IMG/VR virus record: IMGVR_UViG_3300011116_001255 | Location: 1 to 27,920 of that record | Strand: one strand, 5' to 3' | Source of the DNA: a virus | Length of the DNA: 27,920 bases | In this document: piece by piece, positions 1 to 7,654 of the stretch | How positions within the stretch are numbered: the first letter of the stretch is position 1 | Layout: each line of letters begins with the position of its first letter | Notes under the pieces: generated by a model | Told to the model about the DNA's origin: nothing | The model's database searches: none | The model's input: only the letters and a program-made list of their open reading frames with translations | Translations under genes and position numbers: made by a program

Positions 1-2
1 TG

Positions 3-47
3 TCGAGTGCTGAATTTTCTTTTGAAAGCTGGAAGGAGGTCGCTTGA
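3..47 (+). CDS. C-terminal end of an upstream gene (partial)
   Basis: An open frame enters from the left edge and ends at the TGA at 45-47. It would encode a tail ending in ESWKEVA. The stop lies one base before the ATG of the exonuclease gene, matching the tight packing seen elsewhere on this strand. With about 14 residues visible the product cannot be recognised. It could be a chance frame, but its position directly over the next gene's ribosome binding site is what a coupled phage operon would show. Confidence 0.4.
   Translation, partial: SSAEFSFESWKEVA
33..40 (+). promoter_or_regulatory. Strong Shine-Dalgarno that sets the exonuclease start
   Basis: AAGGAGGT is the strongest Shine-Dalgarno match noticed in the window. 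It lies 8 bases before the ATG at 49. The in-frame GTG at position 7 lies upstream of this site, so the longer reading is unlikely. A second ATG follows at 52 but is a little farther from the site than usual. Confidence 0.75.
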
Positions 48-48
48 T

Positions 49-687
49 ATGATGGAAAATCTATTGAGATACGATAACGAAAAAAGATATACGTTTATCG
101 ATCTAGAAACTGAAAACCTTTGTTTGAATTTTTGTCACAATAGACCTTGGCAATGTGGCATGATAAAAGTCAAGGGTAATCAAATAATTGAGTCTTCAGA
201 CACATATATCAAATGGGAAAAACCAATAGACATAAGCAAAGAGGCAGCCGTAATTACAAGATTTGATGTATTAAAATATAATCGCATAGCAAAGCCTCAA
301 GAAGAAGTTTTTGCTAAAATGCAAGATTGGCTCGAAAATTGTGATTACATTGTCGGCCACAATGTTTTAAATTTTGATATTTATTTAATTCGCGATTACT
401 TTAAACTAAATAAAAAACCATGGAAGCATTTAGTTAAAAAAGTAATAGACACAAATTGTCTAGCAAAAGGAATTAAATATGAAATTCCATTTACAACTGG
501 TTCTTGTTTAACAGAATATCAATATCGAATCTTAAATGAACGCCGCAAAGGTGTTAAAACTAATTTAACTAGTCTAGGTAAAGACTATGATATTGAACAT
601 GATTATGAAACTTTACATGATGCTTTAAACGACCTTCACTTAAATATAAAAATCTGGAATAAACTTAAATTTCAAATTGCAATATGA
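49..687 (+). CDS. DEDDh 3'-5' exonuclease (DnaQ-like, probable proofreading subunit)
   Basis: The 212-residue product carries the three exonuclease motifs of the DnaQ/epsilon family. Exo I is FIDLETE (Asp18, Glu20), Exo II is GHNVLNFD (Asp110) and Exo III is LHDALNDL (His190, Asp195), so this is a DEDDh enzyme that would remove 3' terminal nucleotides using two metal ions. The gene sits directly before the polymerase III alpha gene with an ATGA overlap, so the natural inference is that it proofreads for that polymerase. It could instead be a general repair exonuclease. The start at 49 is chosen because a strong Shine-Dalgarno precedes it; a GTG at 7 would add 14 residues with no motif. No zinc-binding or accessory domain is evident. 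Confidence 0.85.
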   Translation: MMENLLRYDNEKRYTFIDLETENLCLNFCHNRPWQCGMIKVKGNQIIESSDTYIKWEKPIDISKEAAVITRFDVLKYNRIAKPQEEVFAKMQDWLENCDYIVGHNVLNFDIYLIRDYFKLNKKPWKHLVKKVIDTNCLAKGIKYEIPFTTGSCLTEYQYRILNERRKGVKTNLTSLGKDYDIEHDYETLHDALNDLHLNIKIWNKLKFQIAI

Positions 688-3242
688 CATTTACAGAAAA
701 TTTTGAGAAGTATGATCTTGGGCTTCACGGCTTAAGGATGCCAGTCTTTGAAATCGATCAAAGGCACAAAGATCGCTTGAAACTAGACTCTTCTGTTTCG
801 AATTTTGATTTCTTAAGAGCTTTAGCTTTAGAAGGATTCAAGAAGCTTAATTTAGATAAGAAGTCAGACCTCCATAAAAAATATATCGAAAGAGCTAGAT
901 ATGAATTAGATATTTTAAAAGAGTTAGAGTTTATTGATTATATTATTCTAATCTGGGACGTAATTAATTATTGTAGAGAAAACAATATACCAACTGGACC
1001 GGGAAGAGGTTCGTGCGCTGGGTCTTTGATTCTGTTTTTAGTTGATGTTACTAAAATAGATCCAATTAAATATGAACTTTATTTCGAGCGTTTTATTTCA
1101 AAAGCGCGAGCTAAGAAGACAGTTATCGAAGGAATAACTTATTTTGACGGCTCATTATTCCCTGATGTTGATCTAGATATTTGTTATTATAATAGACATA
1201 AAGTAATATCTTATCTTGAAGAAAAGTTTAAAGGAAAGACTTCGAAAATTTTAACTTTAAACACTTTAAGCTCAAAACTTTGCATCAAAGAATGTGGCAA
1301 AGTAATTGGAGAAAAGCAAGAAGCAGAAATGAACGATGTTTCTTCTTTTATTCCGAAATTATTCGGCCAAGTAAAAAGCCTCAAAGAAGCTATCGCTGAG
1401 AACCCTAAATTCGCAGAGTGGTGCGAGAAAAATCCTGAAATTGTTAAGATAGCTTTAAAGCTCGAAAGCCTTAATAAAAACAAAGGAGTTCATCCTTCAG
1501 GTCTTTTGCTTTCGTATGCCGCATTGGAAGAGTCTTGCCCTATCGAGTTATCTTCTGATAAACAAAATATTTCTAGCTATGACATGAATAATGTTACAGC
1601 TTATAATATTAAACTTGATCTTCTTGGGTTAAGAGGAGTTTCTGTAGTAGATGACGTTTGTAAATCTTTAGGTATTAGATACGAAGATATAAATGTTAAT
1701 CATGAATTTATTTATCAACAGCTACAAGATTTCAAAAATCCCCATGGGCTATTTCAAATTGAAGCAGAAACAAACTTCAAAGTCTGTCAAAAAGTAAAAC
1801 CTAAAAACTTAGAGCAATTAAGTGGCGTGCTGGCGCTAGCTCGACCCGGGGCATTACAGTTTATCGATAAATATGCGAACTACACTAATAACAATCATTA
1901 TGAAAGTATTCATCCTTTCTTTGACGATATTCTTGGCGTTACTGGAGGTGTATGTCTTTATCAAGAGCAATTGATGAAGATGGTTAGCAAGGTGGGCTTT
2001 TCTCTTGATGAAGCAGAAATCGTCCGCCGTTGCGTTGGCAAAAAGAAAGTTGAGGAGATGAAAGAATGGGAGCAAAAAATTAAAGACAAGATCTCCCAAC
2101 AAAAACTCGACCCTAAAATCGGCGAAGTGCTTTGGAGAATTGCAAACGACTCAGCTAATTATCAATTCAATAAATCCCATTCAGTTGCTTATGCAGCTTT
2201 GGCTGCTATTTCTATTTATCTTAAGTTCAAGTATCCGCAACAATTTTTCTTGTCATTACTTAAGATGACTAAACATGAGCCAGATCCAATCGGAGAAATT
2301 TCAAAGATTGAAAAAGAATTGGATTACTTTAAAATTAAACTATTACCGCCTCATTTGATTAAATCAAAAGAAGAATTTTCAATTGAAGAAAATGACATAA
2401 GATTTGGCCTTCTGTCTGTAAAAGGTATTAGTGAGAAAACTATTACTGCAGTTAATCAGTTCAGAGGAGAGTTCAAAAACAAATTTGACATCTTTGAAAC
2501 GGCTTCTCAAGTAAGTTTAAATATCGGCGTACTATGTTCACTAATTCAAGCTGGTGCATTAGACGGCAGCTTTAAACAGTCAAGAAGCAAGCTAGTTTAT
2601 GAAGCGCAGCTGTGGAACATTCTAACAGCAAGAGAAAAAGTAAAAGCTAAATTACTTGGTGAAACTTATGAATATGATTTAGTTAAAATACTATTACATT
2701 TAAAAGAATCTAATGACGAAAATGGTAAGCCTTATATTAAAGAGTCACGATTAGAAACTTTAAGAACTAAAGCTCATCCATACAAAGAAATTTATCAAAT
2801 CAATAGCAAATCAGAAAGTTTCGCTAATTGGTTTTATGAAAATTCTATTATCGGCTACAGCGTAAAAAATAAATTACGAGACGTATTTATATCAAAGAAA
2901 GACGATTTAGTATTTATTAAAGACATTAGTGAATTCGCAGAGAAAGATGAAGTATCATTTATAGGAGTAATTAAAGAGGTCAAGTCAGGAGTTTCAAGAG
3001 AGAAGAAGACGAGATACTTTAAGATGCAAATTTCAGATGAGACGGCATCAATAAACACAATGATCTTCTCTGAGAAAATTAATGAGATGCAAAGCCTAAA
3101 TAATAAAATGCCAAAAGAAGAAGATATCGTTATTGTTATCGGCCAAAAGTTTGGCGATAGCGTCTTCGCTAGAACCGTGGCAATACAAACTCATAAAGTT
3201 TACACCAAGCTTTCTCAATTAAAAGCAGAAAAAAATAGTTGA
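684..3242 (+). CDS. dnaE: DNA polymerase III alpha subunit, DnaE-like, lacking the PHP domain
   Basis: The 852-residue product is a C-family replicative polymerase. GPGRGS (105-110) and PDVDLD (160-165) mark the palm, with catalytic Asp161 and Asp163. The third Asp is in LDLLGLRG (Asp312). FQIEAE (358-363), ALARPGAL (384-391), YQEQLMKM (426-433) and SHSVAYAA (498-505) match conserved DnaE blocks. A helix-hairpin-helix region follows near 575-625, and an OB-fold-like segment spans about 755-835 (GVIKEVKSG, then DETASINTMIF). Bacterial DnaE is about 1160 residues and starts with a PHP domain; here the protein begins just before the palm, so PHP is absent. The ATG overlaps the exonuclease stop (ATGA) with no clear Shine-Dalgarno, implying translational coupling. 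Role: phage genome replication. Confidence 0.95.
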   Translation: MTFTENFEKYDLGLHGLRMPVFEIDQRHKDRLKLDSSVSNFDFLRALALEGFKKLNLDKKSDLHKKYIERARYELDILKELEFIDYIILIWDVINYCRENNIPTGPGRGSCAGSLILFLVDVTKIDPIKYELYFERFISKARAKKTVIEGITYFDGSLFPDVDLDICYYNRHKVISYLEEKFKGKTSKILTLNTLSSKLCIKECGKVIGEKQEAEMNDVSSFIPKLFGQVKSLKEAIAENPKFAEWCEKNPEIVKIALKLESLNKNKGVHPSGLLLSYAALEESCPIELSSDKQNISSYDMNNVTAYNIKLDLLGLRGVSVVDDVCKSLGIRYEDINVNHEFIYQQLQDFKNPHGLFQIEAETNFKVCQKVKPKNLEQLSGVLALARPGALQFIDKYANYTNNNHYESIHPFFDDILGVTGGVCLYQEQLMKMVSKVGFSLDEAEIVRRCVGKKKVEEMKEWEQKIKDKISQQKLDPKIGEVLWRIANDSANYQFNKSHSVAYAALAAISIYLKFKYPQQFFLSLLKMTKHEPDPIGEISKIEKELDYFKIKLLPPHLIKSKEEFSIEENDIRFGLLSVKGISEKTITAVNQFRGEFKNKFDIFETASQVSLNIGVLCSLIQAGALDGSFKQSRSKLVYEAQLWNILTAREKVKAKLLGETYEYDLVKILLHLKESNDENGKPYIKESRLETLRTKAHPYKEIYQINSKSESFANWFYENSIIGYSVKNKLRDVFISKKDDLVFIKDISEFAEKDEVSFIGVIKEVKSGVSREKKTRYFKMQISDETASINTMIFSEKINEMQSLNNKMPKEEDIVIVIGQKFGDSVFARTVAIQTHKVYTKLSQLKAEKNS

Positions 3243-3274
3243 TAAAAGAGAGACTTTTAGAGAAAATAGACTGA

Positions 3275-3868
3275 ATGAATCTACATTTTTACAAAGGAAA
3301 TCCTAAAATCACAGGTACCGCTTGCTCTTTTCAAGTTTACAACGGGTCATTGTTTGTAAATTTTATTAAGCAGTTTTCTTGGGATGAGTCTAAGAAGCTT
3401 GGCTCATTTCGTGAAAACATGAATAATCCAGAAAAGACGGGCAAGTTCAAGTTTAGCGCAGTAGAGGCCGGTAGTATTGTTGATGCAATCAATCGAAATA
3501 TTGAATATAAGTTTTATCATACCTCACCCAATTCAACAGCAATGGGTAAGTTCTGTCCTTATATCAATAAGGAAGGAGTTAAAATAGGCTATTCCTTTTC
3601 TGTTTCAAAAGAGCAAAAGGGCGATACTGTTAATAAAACAAGTTTTTTAATAGGCTTTACATTCGGCGAGGCTGTTCTCCTCAAGCAGTTTATTCTAAAG
3701 TATATTGATAGTACTTTTGTTTCTCAGGAAACAGATTCTGAATCTGGCGCAGCAAAAAAGACTGAGCCTCAGAAGAAACCTGTTTATAATAAAGTAGAGC
3801 TTAATGCGCCACAGAAGGCTCAAGCGCAAGCAGAAGCAGAGGCTCAAGCGGAAGAGCTTATTTTCTAA
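3275..3868 (+). CDS. Probable single-stranded DNA-binding protein
   Basis: The 197-residue product has a folded N-terminal part (about 1-148) and a low-complexity tail. The N-terminal part has short beta-rich stretches, with FVNFIKQFSW near 27-36 and KFKFSAVEAGSI at 57-68, a layout resembling PC4/whirly-like phage DNA-binding proteins. The tail is Lys/Pro-rich, then Ala/Gln/Glu-rich, and ends EELIF. An acidic stretch closed by a hydrophobic Phe is the arrangement by which bacterial SSB tips recruit partners. Position after the polymerase gene supports a replication role. The assignment rests on layout and tail, not on a certain family match. A 32-base gap precedes the ATG, with only weak purine-rich bases for ribosome binding. 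The stop overlaps the next ATG (TAATG). Confidence 0.5.
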   Translation: MNLHFYKGNPKITGTACSFQVYNGSLFVNFIKQFSWDESKKLGSFRENMNNPEKTGKFKFSAVEAGSIVDAINRNIEYKFYHTSPNSTAMGKFCPYINKEGVKIGYSFSVSKEQKGDTVNKTSFLIGFTFGEAVLLKQFILKYIDSTFVSQETDSESGAAKKTEPQKKPVYNKVELNAPQKAQAQAEAEAQAEELIF

Positions 3869-5775
3869 TGAGAAAGAAAAAGGTAGTTATCCAAACAGAT
3901 TGGTGTTTGGCAAAAACTGGTTTCGGAAGAGCCGCAAAAGAGCTTATCTCTTACCTTTATAATACTGGTAAATATGAGATCGTTCATTATTGCGCTGGAA
4001 CCCAATCTGGCGCTGCCTTTTTATCTAAAACGCCTTGGAAAAGTATAGGTAGTATTCCTACTGATCCGAATGAAGTAAATAGAATTAATGGAGATCCAAA
4101 TCTAGCAAGAGATGTTAGCTATGGCTCTTATTATATAGACCAAGTCATAAAAGAAGAGAGACCTGATATTTGGATCGGAGCCCAAGATCCTTGGGCATTC
4201 GCTAAATATTATGACAAACATTGGTACAAAAATATAAGCTCATTGCTTTGGGTTACTCTTGATTCTCTTCCTATATATGAAGAGGCAATTAATCAAGCAA
4301 AAAAATCTTCCCAATACTGGATTTGGAGTGAATTTGCGACAAAAGAAATGCATAAAATTGGCATAAACAATGCCAAGACTGTACATGGCCCAGTAAATCA
4401 CCTAAAGTTTTCTTATTTAGGGCAAGAAAAAAGAAACAGACTTAGATGTAAGCATGGGTTAGAAAATTCTTTCGTTGTTGGTTTTGTATTTAGAAATCAA
4501 TTAAGAAAATCAGTACCTAATTTAATTGAAGGGTATAGAGATTTTACAAAAAATAATCCAGAAGTAAAAAACTCTAAGCTTTTACTTCACACTCACTGGG
4601 GTGAAGGCTGGGATATATTTAAACTTGCAGATGAGTACGGAGTACCAAGAACAGATATTTTAACTACTTATACTTGTAATAAGTGCAAAAACTATCAAAT
4701 TATTTCTTTTACAGGGCAAGAAATAAAATGTCCAACTTGTAATGCTGAAAAAAGTTGTTATACGACTAATACTTCACTTGGAGTAAGTGAAGAACAGTTA
4801 TGTGAGATTTATAATCTCATGGACGTGTATTGTCATCCATTTACTTCTGGAGGACAGGAAATTCCTATTCAAGAAGCTAAATATTGCGAACTTGTTACTC
4901 TTGTTACTAATTATAGCTGTGGAGAAGACATGTGTGATCCTAATGCAGGATCAATTCCTCTAGAATGGTCAGAATATAGAGAACATGGTACACAGTTTAG
5001 GAAAGCTTCTACTTATCCTTCTTCTATCGCTAAACAACTGTTAAAAGTTTTTAGGATGACTGAGCAAGAAAGGAGAGAGGTAGGAAGAAAAGCTAGAAAA
5101 TGGGCAATTGATAATTATTCTGTTGAGGTAATTGGTAAAGCTTTTGAGCAGTATTTAGATTCTATTCCATTTACTAATTATGATTTTTCTCTAAAAGAAG
5201 AAGAAAAAGATCCAAGCGCCCCAGTTCCTCAAATAAATGATAATTCAGAGTGGTTGATATATTTATATCATAATATTTTAAAAATGCGGTCCGTTAACGA
5301 ACAAGATGACGGACATAGACATTGGATGAAGAGATTGGCGGAAGGGGATTCAAGGCAAAATATAGAAAACTATTTCAGACAGGTAGCTGCTCAAGAAAAT
5401 CAAAAAAATAAAAAAATAGATTTTGAGACATTACTAGATCCAAACGATAAAGGAAGAAGAATTCTTTTTGTAATGCCTGAGAGTATTGGCGACATTTACT
5501 TATCTACAGCACTGCTTGAATCTATTAAAGAAACGTATCCAGAATATAATTTATATTTTGCAACGAAAAAAGAATACTTTTCTGTAGTGGAAGGTAATCC
5601 TTATATTCATAAATTATTACAATACATACCACAAATGGATAATCTTTTGTGGCTAGAAGGATATGGGTCTCACCAAGGTTATTTTGAAATAGCTTTCCTA
5701 CCTTATATTGGCACCCAAAAAATGCTTAACTATTTGCATAATGGAAAAGATAAAATTGTATTTGATTTAAAATAA
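3868..5775 (+). CDS. Multidomain glycosyltransferase: GT4-like domain, DUF4214-like linker, N-terminal half of a GT9 domain
   Basis: The 635-residue product opens with a GT-B type domain (about 1-430). GGQEIPIQEAKYC (328-340), with Glu336, matches the nucleotide-sugar motif of GT4 enzymes. A CxxC...CxxC knuckle (Cys270, 273, 288, 291) is inserted before it and may bind zinc. Residues 461-505 (LYHNILKM, HWMKRLAEG) resemble the DUF4214 helical module often found with glycosyltransferases. From 531 the sequence RILFVMPESIGDIYLSTALL is the typical N-terminal Rossmann strand and Gly-Asp loop of GT9 heptosyltransferases, but the protein stops at 635 before the second Rossmann half, which is in the next gene. 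Target unknown: virion protein, DNA or host glycan are all possible. The start overlaps the previous stop. Confidence 0.85.
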   Translation: MRKKKVVIQTDWCLAKTGFGRAAKELISYLYNTGKYEIVHYCAGTQSGAAFLSKTPWKSIGSIPTDPNEVNRINGDPNLARDVSYGSYYIDQVIKEERPDIWIGAQDPWAFAKYYDKHWYKNISSLLWVTLDSLPIYEEAINQAKKSSQYWIWSEFATKEMHKIGINNAKTVHGPVNHLKFSYLGQEKRNRLRCKHGLENSFVVGFVFRNQLRKSVPNLIEGYRDFTKNNPEVKNSKLLLHTHWGEGWDIFKLADEYGVPRTDILTTYTCNKCKNYQIISFTGQEIKCPTCNAEKSCYTTNTSLGVSEEQLCEIYNLMDVYCHPFTSGGQEIPIQEAKYCELVTLVTNYSCGEDMCDPNAGSIPLEWSEYREHGTQFRKASTYPSSIAKQLLKVFRMTEQERREVGRKARKWAIDNYSVEVIGKAFEQYLDSIPFTNYDFSLKEEEKDPSAPVPQINDNSEWLIYLYHNILKMRSVNEQDDGHRHWMKRLAEGDSRQNIENYFRQVAAQENQKNKKIDFETLLDPNDKGRRILFVMPESIGDIYLSTALLESIKETYPEYNLYFATKKEYFSVVEGNPYIHKLLQYIPQMDNLLWLEGYGSHQGYFEIAFLPYIGTQKMLNYLHNGKDKIVFDLK

Positions 5776-5779
5776 TATG
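5773..5779 (+). other. Stop-start junction splitting a GT9 domain
   Basis: The first frame ends tta-aaa-taa. One base later an ATG opens the next frame, which is +1 relative to the first. No convincing Shine-Dalgarno lies 5-12 bases before this ATG. Skipping one base at the stop codon (+1 shift) would give Lys-Asn-Met-His and join the frames. Deleting one A from the AAAA run at 5770-5773 would also fuse them. Termination-reinitiation at TAATATG is the third option. The sequence alone does not decide between them. Confidence 0.6.
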
Positions 5780-6949
5780 CACATGCTAGAACAATATTCT
5801 TTAGCCACAGGGGTAAAGATAAAAAAGCCATATATTTACGAAAAATTTTTTCCAGTTGTAGTCGATAGGTATATTACTTTTCATCCTTCATCAAAACCTT
5901 CTAAGACTTATGATTATTGGCAAGAAGTGATTAATTTAATATTACCATATTTAGAAAAAAATAATATTAAAATCATACAGCTTGGAGAAGAGAAGGAAAA
6001 AGTTTATAGCAATGTAATTAATTATGTAGGATACACAAGCATTAATCAAGCGGCATTTATCCTGAGAAACTCAATGCTTCATTTTGGAGCTGATAGTTTC
6101 CCAACTCATATCGCGTCAGGATATGATAGAAAAATAGTAGCTTTGTATTCAAATAATTATATTAATTGCGTAAAACCATTTTTCGGCGATCCAAAAAACC
6201 ATGTACTTTTAGAGCCAAAAAGAACTACTAAACCTAGTTTTAGTTTGCAAGAAAATCCAAAATCAATTAATTTAATAAATCCAGAATTGATTGCAAAAAG
6301 AATTCTTAATCTCTTAGAGATTCCAGAAGAGATAGACGTTCAAACTATTTACTTTGGAGAAGACTTTAATAATGGTAAGTTGGAAATGGTTCCAAATCAA
6401 GTAGTGGATCCAAAACAATTTAACTGCGGAAACATTGTTGTTCGAATGGATATAGAGCATAATGAAAACATTTTAAATGCTCAATTAAAAGTATGTCCAT
6501 GTTATATAAGAACTTCCAAACCTATAAACGAGGAAGTATTATTACAAAATAAAGACAATATAACTAAAATCTTATTCGAGATAAAAGATAGTGAATCTAT
6601 TAATTTTATCAATTTCTTAACTCAAAAGAGTATTCCTTACCAATTATTTACTTATTTACAAGGTCAAGAACTTCAAAAAATTAAGCTTGATTATATTGAT
6701 CAAGATTTTATTATTGAGAAGCAAATTAATTTAAAATATAAAACAAATCTTGAATATACCTCGAATGTTTTTTATAAATCAAGTAAAAGAATAATTAGCG
6801 GCGGTAAAATTTATCTAAGCGACAGCTCTCTGAGTAACGGAGTAGAAGCTAAAAAATTAACTGAACCTGTTGTTGATTGTGCTGAATTTTGGAAGGAGTT
6901 GGAAAATTTTTGGATTTTTAAAGTTGATAAGGCGTCTGTTTCTTCATAG
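5777..6949 (+). CDS. C-terminal half of a GT9 glycosyltransferase plus an unknown C-terminal domain
   Basis: The 390-residue product begins HMLEQYSLATGVKI, which reads like the inter-domain helix of GT9 heptosyltransferase-type enzymes. It continues with their second Rossmann half: FHPSSKPSKTYDYW (35-48) matches the nucleotide-binding entry, and GADSFPTHIAS (104-114) matches the conserved Asp-Ser-x-x-x-His-Ile-Ala segment. The first half is at the end of the preceding gene. Residues about 185-390 are not recognised; they include CPCY near 240-243 and a Lys/Tyr-rich end. This part may be an acceptor or scaffold domain. The two genes probably work as one enzyme, either fused by frameshift or as two associating chains. 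Confidence 0.7.
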   Translation: MHMLEQYSLATGVKIKKPYIYEKFFPVVVDRYITFHPSSKPSKTYDYWQEVINLILPYLEKNNIKIIQLGEEKEKVYSNVINYVGYTSINQAAFILRNSMLHFGADSFPTHIASGYDRKIVALYSNNYINCVKPFFGDPKNHVLLEPKRTTKPSFSLQENPKSINLINPELIAKRILNLLEIPEEIDVQTIYFGEDFNNGKLEMVPNQVVDPKQFNCGNIVVRMDIEHNENILNAQLKVCPCYIRTSKPINEEVLLQNKDNITKILFEIKDSESINFINFLTQKSIPYQLFTYLQGQELQKIKLDYIDQDFIIEKQINLKYKTNLEYTSNVFYKSSKRIISGGKIYLSDSSLSNGVEAKKLTEPVVDCAEFWKELENFWIFKVDKASVSS

Positions 6950-6958
6950 AATACTTGC

Positions 6959-7654
6959 GTGAATACTGTAAAAAAACTTGTTCGTACAGAAGATGGCCTC
7001 ATTGATGGAGTAAATTATCATTTTAATGAGGATGGATCAATAAACTGGAGAAAGATGGTCCGGCCAGAATTTCTAGTTTCTAACAGAGACAGAACATCTG
7101 AAACTGATATATCTAAACTTGAAGATAAAGATTTGCTTATTTTATTGGCTGGAATTAAAAACGTCGCTCAACTGAGAGGATTTACCTCTGTTACTTATGA
7201 CGTAGTTTCCCCTTCATCCGATTACGTTGTAGCCACTTGTAAGATAAATTGGATCCCAAATTACGAAACAGAGGGAAATGCAGTAACTTTTTCTTCAATA
7301 GGAGACGCATCCCCGGGAAATACAAAAGATTTTGCTCGGCATTTTTTAGGACCGATTGCTGAAAATCGCGCCTTTATTCGTTGCGTTCGTAATTTCTTAA
7401 AAATTAATATTGTCGGTCAGGACGAAATTGGTAAATCAAAAAACAATCCTGACGAATTAAACGAAACAGTTAATATTTTCGAGCCTAGCGCAATTCTTGA
7501 AAAAGTAATGAAAGAAAAAAATCTTTCCTTTTCTAAAGTAAAAGAAAAGTTGATTAAAGAGAATTACACAGGCGCTGAAAACTTCACTTCTGTATTGGAT
7601 ATACCAAAGATTAAAATCTTTGAGCTTATCGAAAGAATACAAAAAATGAAGTAA
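6959..7654 (+). CDS. Putative Rad52-like single-strand annealing protein (phage recombination)
   Basis: The 231-residue product has a compact N-terminal domain (about 50-155) and a helical C-terminal part (about 175-231). VVATCKINWIPNYET (90-104), then DASPGNTKDFARHFL (116-130) and AENRAFIRCVRNFLKI (134-149), recall the strand-then-helix core of Rad52/Sak-type annealing proteins, in which an Ala-x-x-x-Ala/Arg-Ala helix ends in an Arg-x-x-Phe motif. The match is by eye and weak. The C-terminus (KVMKEKNLSFSKVKEKLIKE) looks like a small helical DNA-binding or partner module. The start is GTG at 6959, since no in-frame ATG occurs before residue 33; no good Shine-Dalgarno is visible. Location at the end of the replication block supports a recombination role. 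That it is a gene is sure; the function is not. Confidence 0.5.
   Translation: MNTVKKLVRTEDGLIDGVNYHFNEDGSINWRKMVRPEFLVSNRDRTSETDISKLEDKDLLILLAGIKNVAQLRGFTSVTYDVVSPSSDYVVATCKINWIPNYETEGNAVTFSSIGDASPGNTKDFARHFLGPIAENRAFIRCVRNFLKINIVGQDEIGKSKNNPDELNETVNIFEPSAILEKVMKEKNLSFSKVKEKLIKENYTGAENFTSVLDIPKIKIFELIERIQKMK

Noticed and set aside
7-48. GTG start at position 7 for the exonuclease
   Set aside because: The strong AAGGAGGT lies downstream of it and fits the ATG at 49.
3820-3856. Short repeats of CAAGC/GAAGC-type codons as a possible repeat element
   Set aside because: They encode the Ala/Gln/Glu-rich tail of the SSB-like protein and are best explained as low-complexity coding sequence.
5767-5773. 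Slippery heptamer T-TTA-AAA before the stop of the GT4/GT9 gene
   Set aside because: It would support a -1 shift, but the next gene is in the +1 frame, so -1 slippage does not join the GT9 halves.
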